Part shown: piece after piece, positions 52,868 through 61,034 of the stretch
Layout: every line of letters starts with the position of its first letter
Numbering within the stretch: the stretch's first letter is position 1
Source: Actinosynnema sp. ALI-1.44
GTDB taxonomy: Bacteria; Actinomycetota; Actinomycetes; Mycobacteriales; Pseudonocardiaceae
DNA: 64,000 bases
Direction: 5' to 3'
NCBI RefSeq assembly: GCF_001984155.1
Contig: NZ_MTQO01000040.1
Span: 124,001-188,000 of the forward strand
Program-made: the position numbers and the translations under genes
The notes under the pieces: generated by a model
The model's database searches: none
Told to the model about the DNA's origin: nothing
What the model saw: the letters and a program-made list of their open reading frames with translations, nothing else

Positions 52868-55051
52868 CTACCCCAGCTTGGCGCCGACTTCGGCGGCTTT
52901 GGGGTGCCGGAGGTAGTCCAAAATGGCCTTCGCGGCCGTCCACGACTCGGCCGCGCCGGTCCAGTCCTGTTCGGCCTCTTGGACGTCACCCAGGTTGTTG
53001 AGGGACAGCGCTTCGAAGTAGGAACTCCCCAGCTCCCGGAAACCGGCGATGGCGTACCGGTAGTGCTCGGCCGCCTGGCCGAGTGACCCCATCCGGTGGT
53101 GGATGTAGCCGAGGCTGTCCCGGACTGCGGCCTGCATGTGCTTGTCCCGCAACTGGTCGGCGATCCGCAGCGCCTGTTCGCACAGACCGAGGGCGGCCTG
53201 GTGGTCGCCGAGATGCGCGGTCGTCCACCCGAGCCCGTTCAGGCTGCTGGCCTCGCCGAGCCGGTGTTCACTCCACCGGAACAGGGCGAGCGCCTGCCGG
53301 TGGTGGGCCATTGCCCGTTCGTAGTCGGTCTTCTCGTGGTACGTCCACGCCAAATGGCGGTGTGCCAACGCTTCACCGCTGCGGTCACCGAGCTGGCCGT
53401 ACAGGTCGATCGCCTGCTCGGCGTGGTGCACGGTCTCGGAGTACTCGTACAGGTTGTGATACGCCTGCGCGAGAAGGCGATGTGCGTCCGCCTCGGCGGA
53501 CTTGTTGCCGATCCGTTGCGCGGTCCGCAAAGCGATCCGCTGCGTGTTGGCCCAGTCCTGCCAGTGCCCGCGCAGCCGGAGGAACCCGGCCAGTGCGCGG
53601 GGGAGTTGCCACGCGTGGTTGTCCCAGCCTTGGTCGGCGGCCTGCTGCACACACGCCATCAACGAGTGGTGTTCGTCGTCGAACCAGCGGATGGTGTTCG
53701 GGTAGTCGGTCAGCTCGCGCGGGTTCGAGCCGTCGGCGGGTGGATCGGCTTCGAACCCCGTCAGGTTGCTGTAGAGCTGTTTGTCACCGGACATCGCGGT
53801 GTGCAGGTAGTGGTCGAGCACCCGGCCGAACGGGTCCCGTGTGTACTCCAACGCCGCCTGTTCGGTCGCGTAGACCCGCAGCAGGTCGTGGAACCCGTAC
53901 CGGCCGGGGTGTTGCTCGCTGAGCAGGTGCGCGCGGACCAGTTCGGTGAGGTCGCGTCTCGCCTGGCCGGCGTCGCTCCCGGCCAGCGCGGCGGCGCAGT
54001 GCACCCCGATGTCGGGGCCGGGGAAGACGCCGAGCAGCCGGAACATCCGGGCCGCGGTCGGCGACAACCGGTCGCACGACCAGGAGAACACCGTTCTGAG
54101 GTCCAGGGTTTCGCCGAGGTCGAGCCCGTCGAGCCGGGCCTCGGTCAGCTCGTCGACCAGTGACCGCAACGGGGTCACGAAGCTCGTGTTGACCCGTGAG
54201 GCGACGATGCTCAACGCGAGCGGCAGCCCCGCCGACAGCTGGGCCAGTTCGGTCGCCGCATCCGATTCCGAGACAACGGTTTGCGCGCCGAGCCGCATGG
54301 CGAGCAGTTCACGGCTGGTGCTCACGTCGAACAGTTCGAGTGTGCGGCGTTGTGCGCCCGAAAGGGCGACCAGTCGGTCGAGGCGGTCCCGGCTGGTGAT
54401 GATCACGCCGCAGTCCGGGCTGCCCGGCAACAACGACTGCACGTGGTCGCTGTCGGCCACGTTGTCCAGCACGACAAGAACTTGTTTGCCCGCAAGCAGA
54501 CTGCGGAACATCGCGGCCCGCTCGTCCTCCTCGGCGGGGATGGCCTGCGGTGCGACCCCGAGGTCCTGCAGGAATCCGCGCAGCACCCGGCTGGCGTCCA
54601 ACGGTGGCTGCGGCCCGAATCCGTGCATGGCCACGTACAACTGGCCGTCCGGGAAGCGGTGCTGGATCCGGTGTGCCCAGTGCAGGGCCAGGGTCGTCTT
54701 GCCGACCCCGGCGGTCCCGGAGATGACGGCGATGGTCATCCGGTCGCTGTCGAGCATCGCGTCCAGCGCCGCGATGTCCTCGGCGCGGTTGACGATCCGC
54801 GGGTGGTGCGCGGGCAGTTGCCGTGGTGCCGGGCGTTGTGCCGACCGCGCGACCGCGGGCGGGATCAGCTGGGCCAGCGTCGTCCCGAGTTCGGCGTCAC
54901 ACCTCTTGGCGAGCTCGATGGACGCAGGGCGCAGACCGTTCTCTATTTTGCTGAGATAGCCGGTGTTGTAGTGCACACGGGCGGACAGTTCGCGCAGCGA
55001 CCACCCAGCGGCCTGCCTGGCTTCCCGCAGCCGCTTGCCGAACGCGGACAC
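52868..55051 (-). CDS. XRE-NB-ARC-TPR regulator
   Basis: This 727-residue protein has an N-terminal XRE HTH (FGKRLREARQAAGWSLRELSARVHYNTGYLSKIENG). An NB-ARC ATPase follows (Walker A ISGTAGVGKTTLALHWAH near residue 113, LVVLDNVADSDH, TSRDRLDRLVAL). TPR repeats cover the last ~250 residues (HLAWTYHEKTDYERAMAHH, LGWTTAHLGDHQAALG). This domain order is common in actinomycete pathway regulators. GTG 55051 has GGGAGGACG ahead of it. Its targets are unknown. Confidence 0.9.
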   Translation of the reverse strand: MSAFGKRLREARQAAGWSLRELSARVHYNTGYLSKIENGLRPASIELAKRCDAELGTTLAQLIPPAVARSAQRPAPRQLPAHHPRIVNRAEDIAALDAMLDSDRMTIAVISGTAGVGKTTLALHWAHRIQHRFPDGQLYVAMHGFGPQPPLDASRVLRGFLQDLGVAPQAIPAEEDERAAMFRSLLAGKQVLVVLDNVADSDHVQSLLPGSPDCGVIITSRDRLDRLVALSGAQRRTLELFDVSTSRELLAMRLGAQTVVSESDAATELAQLSAGLPLALSIVASRVNTSFVTPLRSLVDELTEARLDGLDLGETLDLRTVFSWSCDRLSPTAARMFRLLGVFPGPDIGVHCAAALAGSDAGQARRDLTELVRAHLLSEQHPGRYGFHDLLRVYATEQAALEYTRDPFGRVLDHYLHTAMSGDKQLYSNLTGFEADPPADGSNPRELTDYPNTIRWFDDEHHSLMACVQQAADQGWDNHAWQLPRALAGFLRLRGHWQDWANTQRIALRTAQRIGNKSAEADAHRLLAQAYHNLYEYSETVHHAEQAIDLYGQLGDRSGEALAHRHLAWTYHEKTDYERAMAHHRQALALFRWSEHRLGEASSLNGLGWTTAHLGDHQAALGLCEQALRIADQLRDKHMQAAVRDSLGYIHHRMGSLGQAAEHYRYAIAGFRELGSSYFEALSLNNLGDVQEAEQDWTGAAESWTAAKAILDYLRHPKAAEVGAKLG

Positions 55052-55406
55052 GGCGTCCTCCCATCTCCCCCGTTCGTTGCCTGCTGACGAGGCAACAGCC
55101 AACCACTCCCGAGCCGCTCCCCGCTCAGTGATAGTTGAGAGCACAAGCGTGCCAACCGGCTGGGACTATCTGCAACGGTAGTAGTACCCACGCTGGTCGT
55201 GCTCGCATGGCACCGCGCACCATAGCGTGACAGCTGCGCGGTGACAGGCGGCATCGCGGTGTCCCCAGCACCAGCCGCCGACTTTGGGAGGGGCCTGGCC
55301 GGTTTCACCCCCAAGCCGACCATGTCCCTCCCTTCCTTCCTTTGCCCGTGTGATCGGGCACAGATCTGACAACCGTCGCAGCCCGTATGCGGATCGTGAC
55401 TAGCGT
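55052..55406. other. Intergenic region between XRE-NB-ARC and ECF sigma genes
   Basis: This 355-bp gap contains a run of inverted and polypyrimidine sequence but no supported full gene. The minus strand carries a Cys-rich open segment at 55166-55323 with one apparent frameshift (listed separately). A short AT-richer stretch precedes the sigma factor gene. Promoters for both divergent genes must lie here, but none is clear. Confidence 0.35.
55166..55323 (-). pseudogene. Possible frameshifted small Cys-rich protein
   Basis: A strong ribosome-binding site (GGGAGGGAC) precedes ATG 55323, but that frame loses the Cys-rich pattern. The neighbouring frame reads VGGWCWGHRDAACH then LWCAVPCEHDQRGYYYRCR and stops at 55166. 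One extra base in the CCCCC run at 55308-55312 would join the ATG to this frame and give a 52-residue protein rich in Cys and aromatic residues. Coding is plausible but unproven. Confidence 0.3.
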
Positions 55407-55928
55407 ATGGACCGTTGTGCCACAACAAAAGACCATGGGCGCATGGGTCAAGTCGCGTATCAGGAGCTGGGCGTCTCGCTGATGCCGTACGCACTGCGGC
55501 TGACCGGTTACGACCGGCACTGGGCGGAAGACGTCGTGCAGGAGACCTTGATCAGGGCCTGGCGCAACGCGAGCAGGTTGGATCCGCGGCCGAATCTGTT
55601 GCGTGCCTGGATGTGCACCGTGGCGCGGCGGGTCGTGATCGACGACCGGCGCAGCAGGCGGGCACGGCCGTACGAGGTCGAAGAGGTGCACGAGGACTAC
55701 GTCAGCGTTCCCGATCCGGCCGACCAGGCGGTGTCCGCGATGGTCGTGCACCGCGCGCTGGACAAGTTGCCGCGCGCGCAACGCGAGGTCATCCAGGAGA
55801 CCTACCTGCGCGGGCGGACCGTCAACGAGGTCGCCGACATGCTCGGTGTTCCGCCGGGAACCGTGAAATCCCGGATGTACCACGGGGTTCGAGCGCTGCG
55901 CCGGGCCCTTGACGACCGGGAGACGTGA
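55407..55928 (+). CDS. ECF sigma factor
   Basis: This compact 173-residue sigma factor has region 2 YALRLTGYDRHWAEDVVQETLIRAWR with LLRAWMCTVARRVVIDDRR, and region 4 LPRAQREVIQETYLRGRTVNEVADMLGVPPGTVKSRMYHGVRALRRAL. The start is uncertain: ATG 55407 and ATG 55443 both fit, and neither has a good ribosome-binding site. No anti-sigma gene lies immediately downstream, and the convergent gene overlaps its 3' end by 107 bp. Confidence 0.88.
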   Translation: MDRCATTKDHGRMGQVAYQELGVSLMPYALRLTGYDRHWAEDVVQETLIRAWRNASRLDPRPNLLRAWMCTVARRVVIDDRRSRRARPYEVEEVHEDYVSVPDPADQAVSAMVVHRALDKLPRAQREVIQETYLRGRTVNEVADMLGVPPGTVKSRMYHGVRALRRALDDRET

Positions 55929-56316
55929 ACAGCACGCCGCGTACCCTGTGCACGCGCGCCTCGGTGATGGCGGCGTTCACCACGGGGGAGCCGCGGAACG
56001 CCTGCGCCACGGCGACCCACCACGCGCACTCACTGTCCAATCCGGAGCCGTCCTGCGTGGCCTCCGGGTACGCCGTGCCCGCCGCCCGCCGCGAGTGGTT
56101 GACCGCGGCCTTCAGCTGCGCGGCCTCGACGGCGGAATCCAGGTCCGTCCCGGAAAGTCCGCGCACTCTTGCTGTGCGTTCGGCCGCGGACCGGACATCG
56201 GGGTCGAACCTGGGTGCCAGCGCCCACCGCCACTCGCTCAGCTCCAGCAGTTGCCTGCGCACGCGATGATGCGGGCAGAGCCGCTTGCCCCGCGCCACGA
56301 AGACGACTTGCGTCAA
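55822..56316 (-). CDS. Hypothetical, DUF6545-like soluble protein
   Basis: This 164-residue product begins at TTG 56316, overlapping the preceding stop (TTGA). Segments LELSEWRWALAPRFDPDVRSAAERTARVRG, LDSAVEAAQLKAAVNHSR and CAWWVAVAQAFRGSP resemble the cytoplasmic tail of MAB_1171c-like (DUF6545) membrane proteins, but there are no membrane helices. The last 35 residues overlap the sigma gene antisense and look unconserved. The family link is tentative. Confidence 0.5.
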   Translation of the reverse strand: MTQVVFVARGKRLCPHHRVRRQLLELSEWRWALAPRFDPDVRSAAERTARVRGLSGTDLDSAVEAAQLKAAVNHSRRAAGTAYPEATQDGSGLDSECAWWVAVAQAFRGSPVVNAAITEARVHRVRGVLFTSPGRQGPGAALEPRGTSGISRFPAEHRACRRPR

Positions 56317-56666
56317 ATGTGGACGTCATGGGCGACCTCGTGGTCGGTGGAGAACGACGAGACGATCCGGCGCACGTGCCCAGGCATACCGGGGTCGTCG
56401 AACGAGCGGTGGTCGGTGATGGCGTCGAGCAGTTCGTCCGCGAGTTCCTCCGCGGCCCGTTCGTCGTGGTCGCCGAAGGCCGTGCGGCCCGCCACGCACC
56501 GCGCCGTGTCCGGCAGCGGCGCGAACCGGACCTCCACGTGCTTGCCGAGGTGCTGGGCGATCAGCTCGCACACCCGCCGCGCGGACTGGAGGTGGGTGGC
56601 GCCCGGCGCGAGCCCGAGCTCTTCCACGACCCGGGTGACCAGTGCGCGGCGGGTGCGTCTGTTCAT
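56313..56666 (-). CDS. Hypothetical, ParH-like small protein
   Basis: This 117-residue product reads RRALVTRVVEELGLAPGA, VCELIAQHLGKHVEVRFAPLPD and AAEELADELLDAITDHRSFDDPG. The spacing of ARRVCELIAQHLGKHVEV resembles the toxin-like ParH/ImmA-IrrE-related partner of XRE regulators, but the HExxH zinc motif is missing. It overlaps the upstream regulator as ATGA and the next gene as TTGA. It is part of a three-gene coupled operon. Confidence 0.55.
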   Translation of the reverse strand: MNRRTRRALVTRVVEELGLAPGATHLQSARRVCELIAQHLGKHVEVRFAPLPDTARCVAGRTAFGDHDERAAEELADELLDAITDHRSFDDPGMPGHVRRIVSSFSTDHEVAHDVHI

Positions 56667-57367
56667 CGGGGCTCATGGTCCCGCCGGATGAACCAGCCCT
56701 CGTAGCGGCCCGGTTCGAGTGCGTCCGCGATCGCCTGGATGGTGGCCCGCCTGGTCTGCTGGGACAGCTCGGGGACCTTGCCCGCGAGCCGCGTCACGAA
56801 CTCGACCACGCCCAGTTCCCGCAGTTGGACGAGGTCGGCGCGTTCGCTGTCGATCCAGCGCGCGAGCCGGTCGTCGAAGAAGTACGCGGGCGGGACGTCG
56901 AAGTGCTCGGCCAGGCCGAGGATGTGCTTCAGCCTCGGGTTGTCGCTGACCCCGTTGAGCAGCTCCCTGATGTAGCTGGCCGAGATCGAGCCGAACCGGC
57001 CGCCTCTGCTGATGGTGGTGGCCACGTCCTCCGGCGACACGGTGCCGTGGGTGGTGTCGAACAGCGTTTTCAGCGCCTCGTGCCGCCAGCGCGGCGTTTC
57101 CCCCTCGGCCAGTTCGCGGCGCCCGCCGACGAAGTAGGCCGGGTGCACCCCCAGCGCGCCTGCCAGGTCCTCGATCGCCTGGCGGGTCGGATTGTCCTTC
57201 AGACCTTTGCGCAGCTGCGCGATGTACGCGTGCCCGATGTCGCCCCCGCGCTCCCGGATCGCCGTGGCGAGCTCGACGTTGCTCAGCCGCCTGCGCCTGG
57301 CAGGCGGGTGGCGGCAGAGATCATCGAGGACCGCGGCGAACAGACCCTCCCCGACACGGGTCGTCAC
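56663..57367 (-). CDS. Tandem EspR-like HTH regulator
   Basis: This 234-residue protein has two EspR-like HTH repeats. The first is SNVELATAIRERGGDIGHAYIAQLRKGLKDNPTRQAIEDLAGALGVHPAYFVGG (residues 29-82). The second is VSPEDVATTISRGGRFGSISASYIRELLNGVSDNPRLKHILGLAEHFDVPPAYFFDD (about 110-165). Each ends in a PAYF motif. GTG 57367 has GGGAGG upstream. It heads an operon of small partners and may be autoregulated through the TGACAC inverted repeat upstream. Confidence 0.85.
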   Translation of the reverse strand: MTTRVGEGLFAAVLDDLCRHPPARRRRLSNVELATAIRERGGDIGHAYIAQLRKGLKDNPTRQAIEDLAGALGVHPAYFVGGRRELAEGETPRWRHEALKTLFDTTHGTVSPEDVATTISRGGRFGSISASYIRELLNGVSDNPRLKHILGLAEHFDVPPAYFFDDRLARWIDSERADLVQLRELGVVEFVTRLAGKVPELSQQTRRATIQAIADALEPGRYEGWFIRRDHEPR

Positions 57368-57736
57368 TGTTCCGCCTCCCCGGATTTTTGCGCTTGGTCA
57401 CCTTGGCTCGCCCTGTCCAGTTCGGTGCGTACTGGTGGCTGGCTTGCGTCACGTTCCCCTGAGGTGCGGTTGGCAGCCGCGCGGCCTGCTTTCGGCCATG
57501 AGATTGACACAACGGGTGTCATGCCCCTCCCCTCATTCGATCGGGTCGACTATGGACTCGTTGGAAACCCTCCGGCAAGGGTTGAACACTGTGCGTCGCC
57601 CCCCTATGCTCCGGTCGGCGTATTTCTACTCCCGTTGGGGGTGATTCTCTAGATCTTCCACGTCAGTTGAAGTCGTGGTGTCACCGCCGCCAGCCAGACC
57701 AGGGTGCAGGTTAGAGCTGATAGGGAGGTTCCTTCC
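57368..57736. promoter_or_regulatory. Divergent promoter region with two inverted repeats
   Basis: This 369-bp gap carries TGACAC-AACGG-GTGTCA (57505-57521), a perfect 6-bp inverted repeat. It also carries AACCCT (57566-57571) with AGGGTT (57578-57583) ahead of the small peptide gene. Both are plausible operators for the tandem-HTH regulator or the downstream XRE-TPR regulator. The region has no supported gene. Confidence 0.45.
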
Positions 57737-58072
57737 ATGCGCGCACGGCATAGAGCGACCCGCGGCCGGGCCCGTTCTTCAGGTGAGCGCTTCACCCCCC
57801 ACAAGATCGTGTTGACCGCCGCGGCTGTCGGGACCGCGGGTGTGATCGCGATGGTGATGAACGATCTCGCCGGTGCATCCGTGACACAAAGCGAGACGGA
57901 TTCCCCAGCCACGACGAACCCGGGGCACAACCAGGCCCCCGCCCCCGCCAGTGCCGGTACCCCGCGACCGGCGCTCAGGCCAGCGACAACCTGGTACCCG
58001 GACTGGTCCACAACCGGGTCCGGACCCTCCAGCGGGACGAAATGCGATCCGATGGCGCTCCGGTGGTGCTGA
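57737..58072 (+). CDS. Small membrane/secreted peptide with Cys-rich tail
   Basis: This 111-residue protein has a basic N-terminus (MRARHRATRGRARSSGERFTP), one hydrophobic helix (KIVLTAAAVGTAGVIAMVM) and a Pro/Ala/Thr-rich spacer. It ends WYPDWSTTGSGPSSGTKCDPMALRWC, with Cys-X7-Cys at the very C-terminus. GGGAGG lies about 9 bases before ATG 57737. It resembles an anchored or exported precursor. The XRE-TPR regulator begins 44 bp later. No family was recognised. Confidence 0.6.
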   Translation: MRARHRATRGRARSSGERFTPHKIVLTAAAVGTAGVIAMVMNDLAGASVTQSETDSPATTNPGHNQAPAPASAGTPRPALRPATTWYPDWSTTGSGPSSGTKCDPMALRWC

Positions 58073-58116
58073 GCAACCCCTGGTCCTCGGCCGCGAAGAA
58101 GGAGCGGAGTCTCGAC

Positions 58117-59337
58117 ATGAAGCAGCAACTAGGTGGGCGGACCAGCGCTCATGGCGGGGTGGACACCACCCCTCGCCGGTCGGGCAGGGCAGGCGCGCCA
58201 TCCCGGCCGGACGAGTTCTGGGACGCCGCGCCCATGCGCGCCGCCGCGGCGGAACGGCACTTCGGCCAGCTCCTGCGCGAGTACCGGCGGGCGAGCAACG
58301 TCGGCCAGGCCGAGGTCGCCAACTGGCTGGGCGTCAGCCAAGGGCAGATCAGCAGGATCGAACGTGACCGAAGTCAGGTGCACGACCTGGACAAACTCGA
58401 GCGCTGGGCGAAGGCGTTGAAGATCCCGCAGCGGCTGCTGTGGTTCCAGCTGTCGGGGGCCCGGCAGACGGAGTTCTCGGGCGGCGACGGCGGGTTCAAC
58501 GCACTGCGGACCGTGAGCAGGCCGGACGGGCAGGTCGGCCTGGGCATGCGTCAGCTGTTCCGGTGGCTCGGCAACGAGCTGACCGACGAGTCGGAACTCC
58601 AGCACGAGAACGTCTTCCGGGCAGCGGCGGAGTCGTACCTGCGCGGCGGCTGGTTCGCGTTCGACGAAGGAGAGGTCGCGCTGGGCAGCCAGCGGCTGCG
58701 GATCGCGCTCAACCTGAGCAGGCGCTCCGGTGAGCTGGCGCTGTCCGCGGAGATCCTCGCGGCGCTGAGCTTCCAGTCGTTGTTCCACGGCACGCTCGAG
58801 TCGGCGGTTCCCGTGATCCGGATGGCCGAGCAGGCCGCTGAACGGACCGGTCTGACCCTGTTGCGGGTGGAGGTCGCCTCGATGGCGGCGTCCTGCTACG
58901 CGATGATGGGCGACCGCGACACGTGCCTGCAGGTGTTGCGCAGGGCGGAGAAGTCGCTCGAGGCCTACGGCACGTCCGAGCCGACTGACCGGCTGTACCT
59001 GGCCTCCGGCTGTGCGCTGTCGTTCCGCTTCCTCGGCTGGCCGCGCGAGGCGGAAGGCTTCGCGCGCACCGCGGTCAAACTGAGCGAACGCTGGCCGGGC
59101 GTTCGGCTGTGCACGAGGACACTGCTGGCCTCCGCACTGGCCGACCAGCGCAAGATCGAGGAAGCGTGCGCGGTCACGTCGCAGATCGTGCCCCGCGTCG
59201 CGCCGATCCGCCCGGTCCGTGACCAGGTGTGCCTCACGTCGGTGGTCCGGCGGCTGTCGAAGTACGGCGACGACGTCTCGGTCAGGACGCTGTACAGCCA
59301 GCTGGCCGGGGTCGGCGTGGCTGTTCCCCGCATCTGA
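58117..59337 (+). CDS. XRE-family regulator with TPR-like C-terminus
   Basis: This 406-residue protein has an XRE HTH (FGQLLREYRRASNVGQAEVANWLGVSQGQISRIERDRSQVHDLDKLERWAKAL) and a helical repeat region (ALSFQSLFHGTLESAVPVIRMAEQAA, CALSFRFLGWPREAEGFARTA). It resembles peptide- or signal-sensing XRE-TPR regulators. GGAG lies about 8 bases ahead of ATG 58117. The adjacency of a small exported peptide gene hints that the peptide could be its ligand or target. This is inference. It is followed by a strong terminator. Confidence 0.88.
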   Translation: MKQQLGGRTSAHGGVDTTPRRSGRAGAPSRPDEFWDAAPMRAAAAERHFGQLLREYRRASNVGQAEVANWLGVSQGQISRIERDRSQVHDLDKLERWAKALKIPQRLLWFQLSGARQTEFSGGDGGFNALRTVSRPDGQVGLGMRQLFRWLGNELTDESELQHENVFRAAAESYLRGGWFAFDEGEVALGSQRLRIALNLSRRSGELALSAEILAALSFQSLFHGTLESAVPVIRMAEQAAERTGLTLLRVEVASMAASCYAMMGDRDTCLQVLRRAEKSLEAYGTSEPTDRLYLASGCALSFRFLGWPREAEGFARTAVKLSERWPGVRLCTRTLLASALADQRKIEEACAVTSQIVPRVAPIRPVRDQVCLTSVVRRLSKYGDDVSVRTLYSQLAGVGVAVPRI

Positions 59338-59392
59338 TCGCCGCTGTCGTGATCGCTGCTGTCGTGATCGTTGCCGCGTACCGGGATTTCCG

Positions 59393-59424
59393 CCCCCGGA
59401 GTGCCGTGAACGGCACTCCGGGGG
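59393..59424. terminator. Strong hairpin terminator between convergent genes
   Basis: CCCCCGGAGTGCCG (59393-59406) and CGGCACTCCGGGGG (59411-59424) form a perfect 14-bp stem with a TGAA loop, lying between the convergent XRE-TPR and SsgA-like genes. Immediately before it, GTCGTGATCG occurs twice around 59346-59370, a short imperfect direct repeat. Confidence 0.9.
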
Positions 59425-59452
59425 TGCAAGGCGGTGGCAGCGATGGTGGTCA

Positions 59453-59869
59453 TCAGCCCGCGGCGATCATCCGCTCGATCTCCGCGTCGAAGTCGAACCA
59501 CTGGTCCTCGCCGCCCGGCAGCACCACCTCGTAGGTGGTGTCGAGGAAGTCGGCGATGTCCTGTGCGTGCGCCTCGAACCGGGCCTGGCCCTTCGGCGTG
59601 ACGAACTCGATCAGCACGAGCTCGTCGTTCTCCTTGTCCGGCCACATCCGCACGTCACCCTCGCCCGTGCGCACGATCAGGCCGTCGGCCAGCAGGTCAC
59701 GCGACAGGATCCACTGAACAGCCCGCGCGCCCTCCGGCTCGAACAACGCGTACACGGCGAACGGGTCGCGTGTGTCGTAGCGCAGTTCGACGTCGACGGG
59801 AACCGGGTGTTCGGAAACCAGTTCGAACGTGACGGTCATGACGATCTCGGTGTGCTCTTCGCGCATCAT
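59453..59869 (-). CDS. SsgA-like (SALP) sporulation/cell-division protein
   Basis: This 138-residue SsgA/SsgB-family protein has VPVDVELRYDTRDPFAVYALFEPEG, VQWILSRDLLADGLIVRTGEGDVRMWPD and LIEFVTPKGQARFEAHAQDIADFLDTTYEVV. These proteins control septum placement and cell-wall remodelling in filamentous actinomycetes. GGAGG lies about 5 bases before ATG 59869. The gene supports an actinomycete that forms mycelium or spores. Confidence 0.92.
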   Translation of the reverse strand: MMREEHTEIVMTVTFELVSEHPVPVDVELRYDTRDPFAVYALFEPEGARAVQWILSRDLLADGLIVRTGEGDVRMWPDKENDELVLIEFVTPKGQARFEAHAQDIADFLDTTYEVVLPGGEDQWFDFDAEIERMIAAG

Positions 59870-59979
59870 CGCTGCCTCCTGTCAGCTTCAGGGCCTTGCG
59901 GCGATGAGACGCCTCCCCACGGCCTGTCTGATGCCGTTATCCGCGATGATCACTCGAACGTGTCGGATAGTGGCGCCCG

Positions 59980-60948
59980 TCACCCGGAAGGCTGCCCTTT
60001 GGGGCTCGCGGCGAACGTGCGCCGGTAGTCCTTCGGCCCCACCCCGACGACCTTGTTGAAATGGTGCCTGAGCAGCGCCGCTCCGCCGAAACCGCACTGC
60101 TGCGCGATCTGTTCGATGCTCAGCGTGGTGTCCTCCAGCAGCCGCTGCGCGTGCAGGACGCGTTGCGTGGACAGCCAGCGCAGCGGTGTGGTCCCCGTCT
60201 CCGCCACGAACTTGCGCGCGAAGGTCCGTTCGGAGGTCTGCGCCCGCTTGGCCAGGTCTGCCACGGTGTGTTCGACGGCGAGGTGTTCGAGCATCCACGT
60301 GAGCACCGGTTCGAGGCTGTCGCCGGTGCGCGGGATGGGGAGTTCGACGTACTGGCGTTGGCCGCCGTCGCGTTGCGGCGGAACGACCATCCGGCGCGCG
60401 ATCGCGGCGGCGTGCGCCGAGCCGAGTTCCCGGCGGACCAGGTGCAGGCAGGCGTCGATCCCGGCCGCCGTGCCCGCGCTGGTGATGATGTCGCCGTCGT
60501 CGACGAAGAGCACGTCCGGGTCGAGCTTGGCGTGGGGGAACATGGCGGCGAACTGGTCGACGTGCCGCCAGTGCGTGGTGCACAGCCTGCCGTCGAGCAG
60601 CCCGGTGGCGCCGAGCAGGAAGACGCCGCTGCAGACCGTGAGGATGGTCGAGCCCCGCGCGGATGCGTCCCGCAGTGCTTGGAGAACGGTCTCCGGGTAC
60701 TCGTCACGGATGTTGCACGCGGGGATCGCGACCAGGTCCGCGTCGGCCAACGCGGCCAGGCCGTGGTCCGGGGTGAGGGTGACACCGACTGAGGTGCGCA
60801 GTGGCACGTTCGGCTGCTCACCGCACACCCGGAACTCGAACGGCGGCACTCCGTCCTCGCTGCGGTCGATCCCGAAGACCTCGCAGAGCACGCCGAACTC
60901 GAAGGGGGCGAACTCGTCGACGAGCACGGCGGCCACGGTTCTCAGCAT
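59980..60948 (-). CDS. GlxA-type AraC regulator with DJ-1/PfpI-like domain
   Basis: This 322-residue protein has an N-terminal DJ-1/PfpI domain with a nucleophile-like Cys in LTVCSGVFLLG and SAGTAAGIDACLHLVRRELG. The C-terminal AraC HTH reads LAKRAQTSERTFARKFVAETGTTPLRWLSTQRVLHAQRLLED, then IEQIAQQCGFGGAALLRHHF. The family senses small molecules or NAD-linked metabolites. It is divergent from the short membrane protein gene across a promoter containing TTGGC/GCCAA repeats. Confidence 0.9.
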   Translation of the reverse strand: MLRTVAAVLVDEFAPFEFGVLCEVFGIDRSEDGVPPFEFRVCGEQPNVPLRTSVGVTLTPDHGLAALADADLVAIPACNIRDEYPETVLQALRDASARGSTILTVCSGVFLLGATGLLDGRLCTTHWRHVDQFAAMFPHAKLDPDVLFVDDGDIITSAGTAAGIDACLHLVRRELGSAHAAAIARRMVVPPQRDGGQRQYVELPIPRTGDSLEPVLTWMLEHLAVEHTVADLAKRAQTSERTFARKFVAETGTTPLRWLSTQRVLHAQRLLEDTTLSIEQIAQQCGFGGAALLRHHFNKVVGVGPKDYRRTFAASPKGQPSG

Positions 60949-61000
60949 GCCGCCATGGTAGTTGGCAGGATTTTGACGGACAAGGTCCCTACTGCCACTG

Positions 61001-61019
61001 TTGGCGGGAAATCTGCCAA
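61001..61019. promoter_or_regulatory. Inverted repeat, possible GlxA operator
   Basis: TTGGCGG and CTGCCAA (61001-61007, 61013-61019) form a near-perfect inverted repeat (6 of 7). A related TTGGCAG occurs at 60962-60968 and CTGCCA at 60992-60997, and the four elements form alternating half-sites over 60 bp. They lie between the GlxA-type gene and the short membrane protein gene. Confidence 0.5.
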
Positions 61020-61034
61020 AGCAAAATTACTGCC

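Noticed and set aside
54943-55494. Long minus-strand reading frame running through the XRE-NB-ARC start
   Set aside because: It overlaps the well-supported HTH region in a different frame and has low-complexity composition. Only the Cys-rich part at 55166-55323 was kept, at low confidence.
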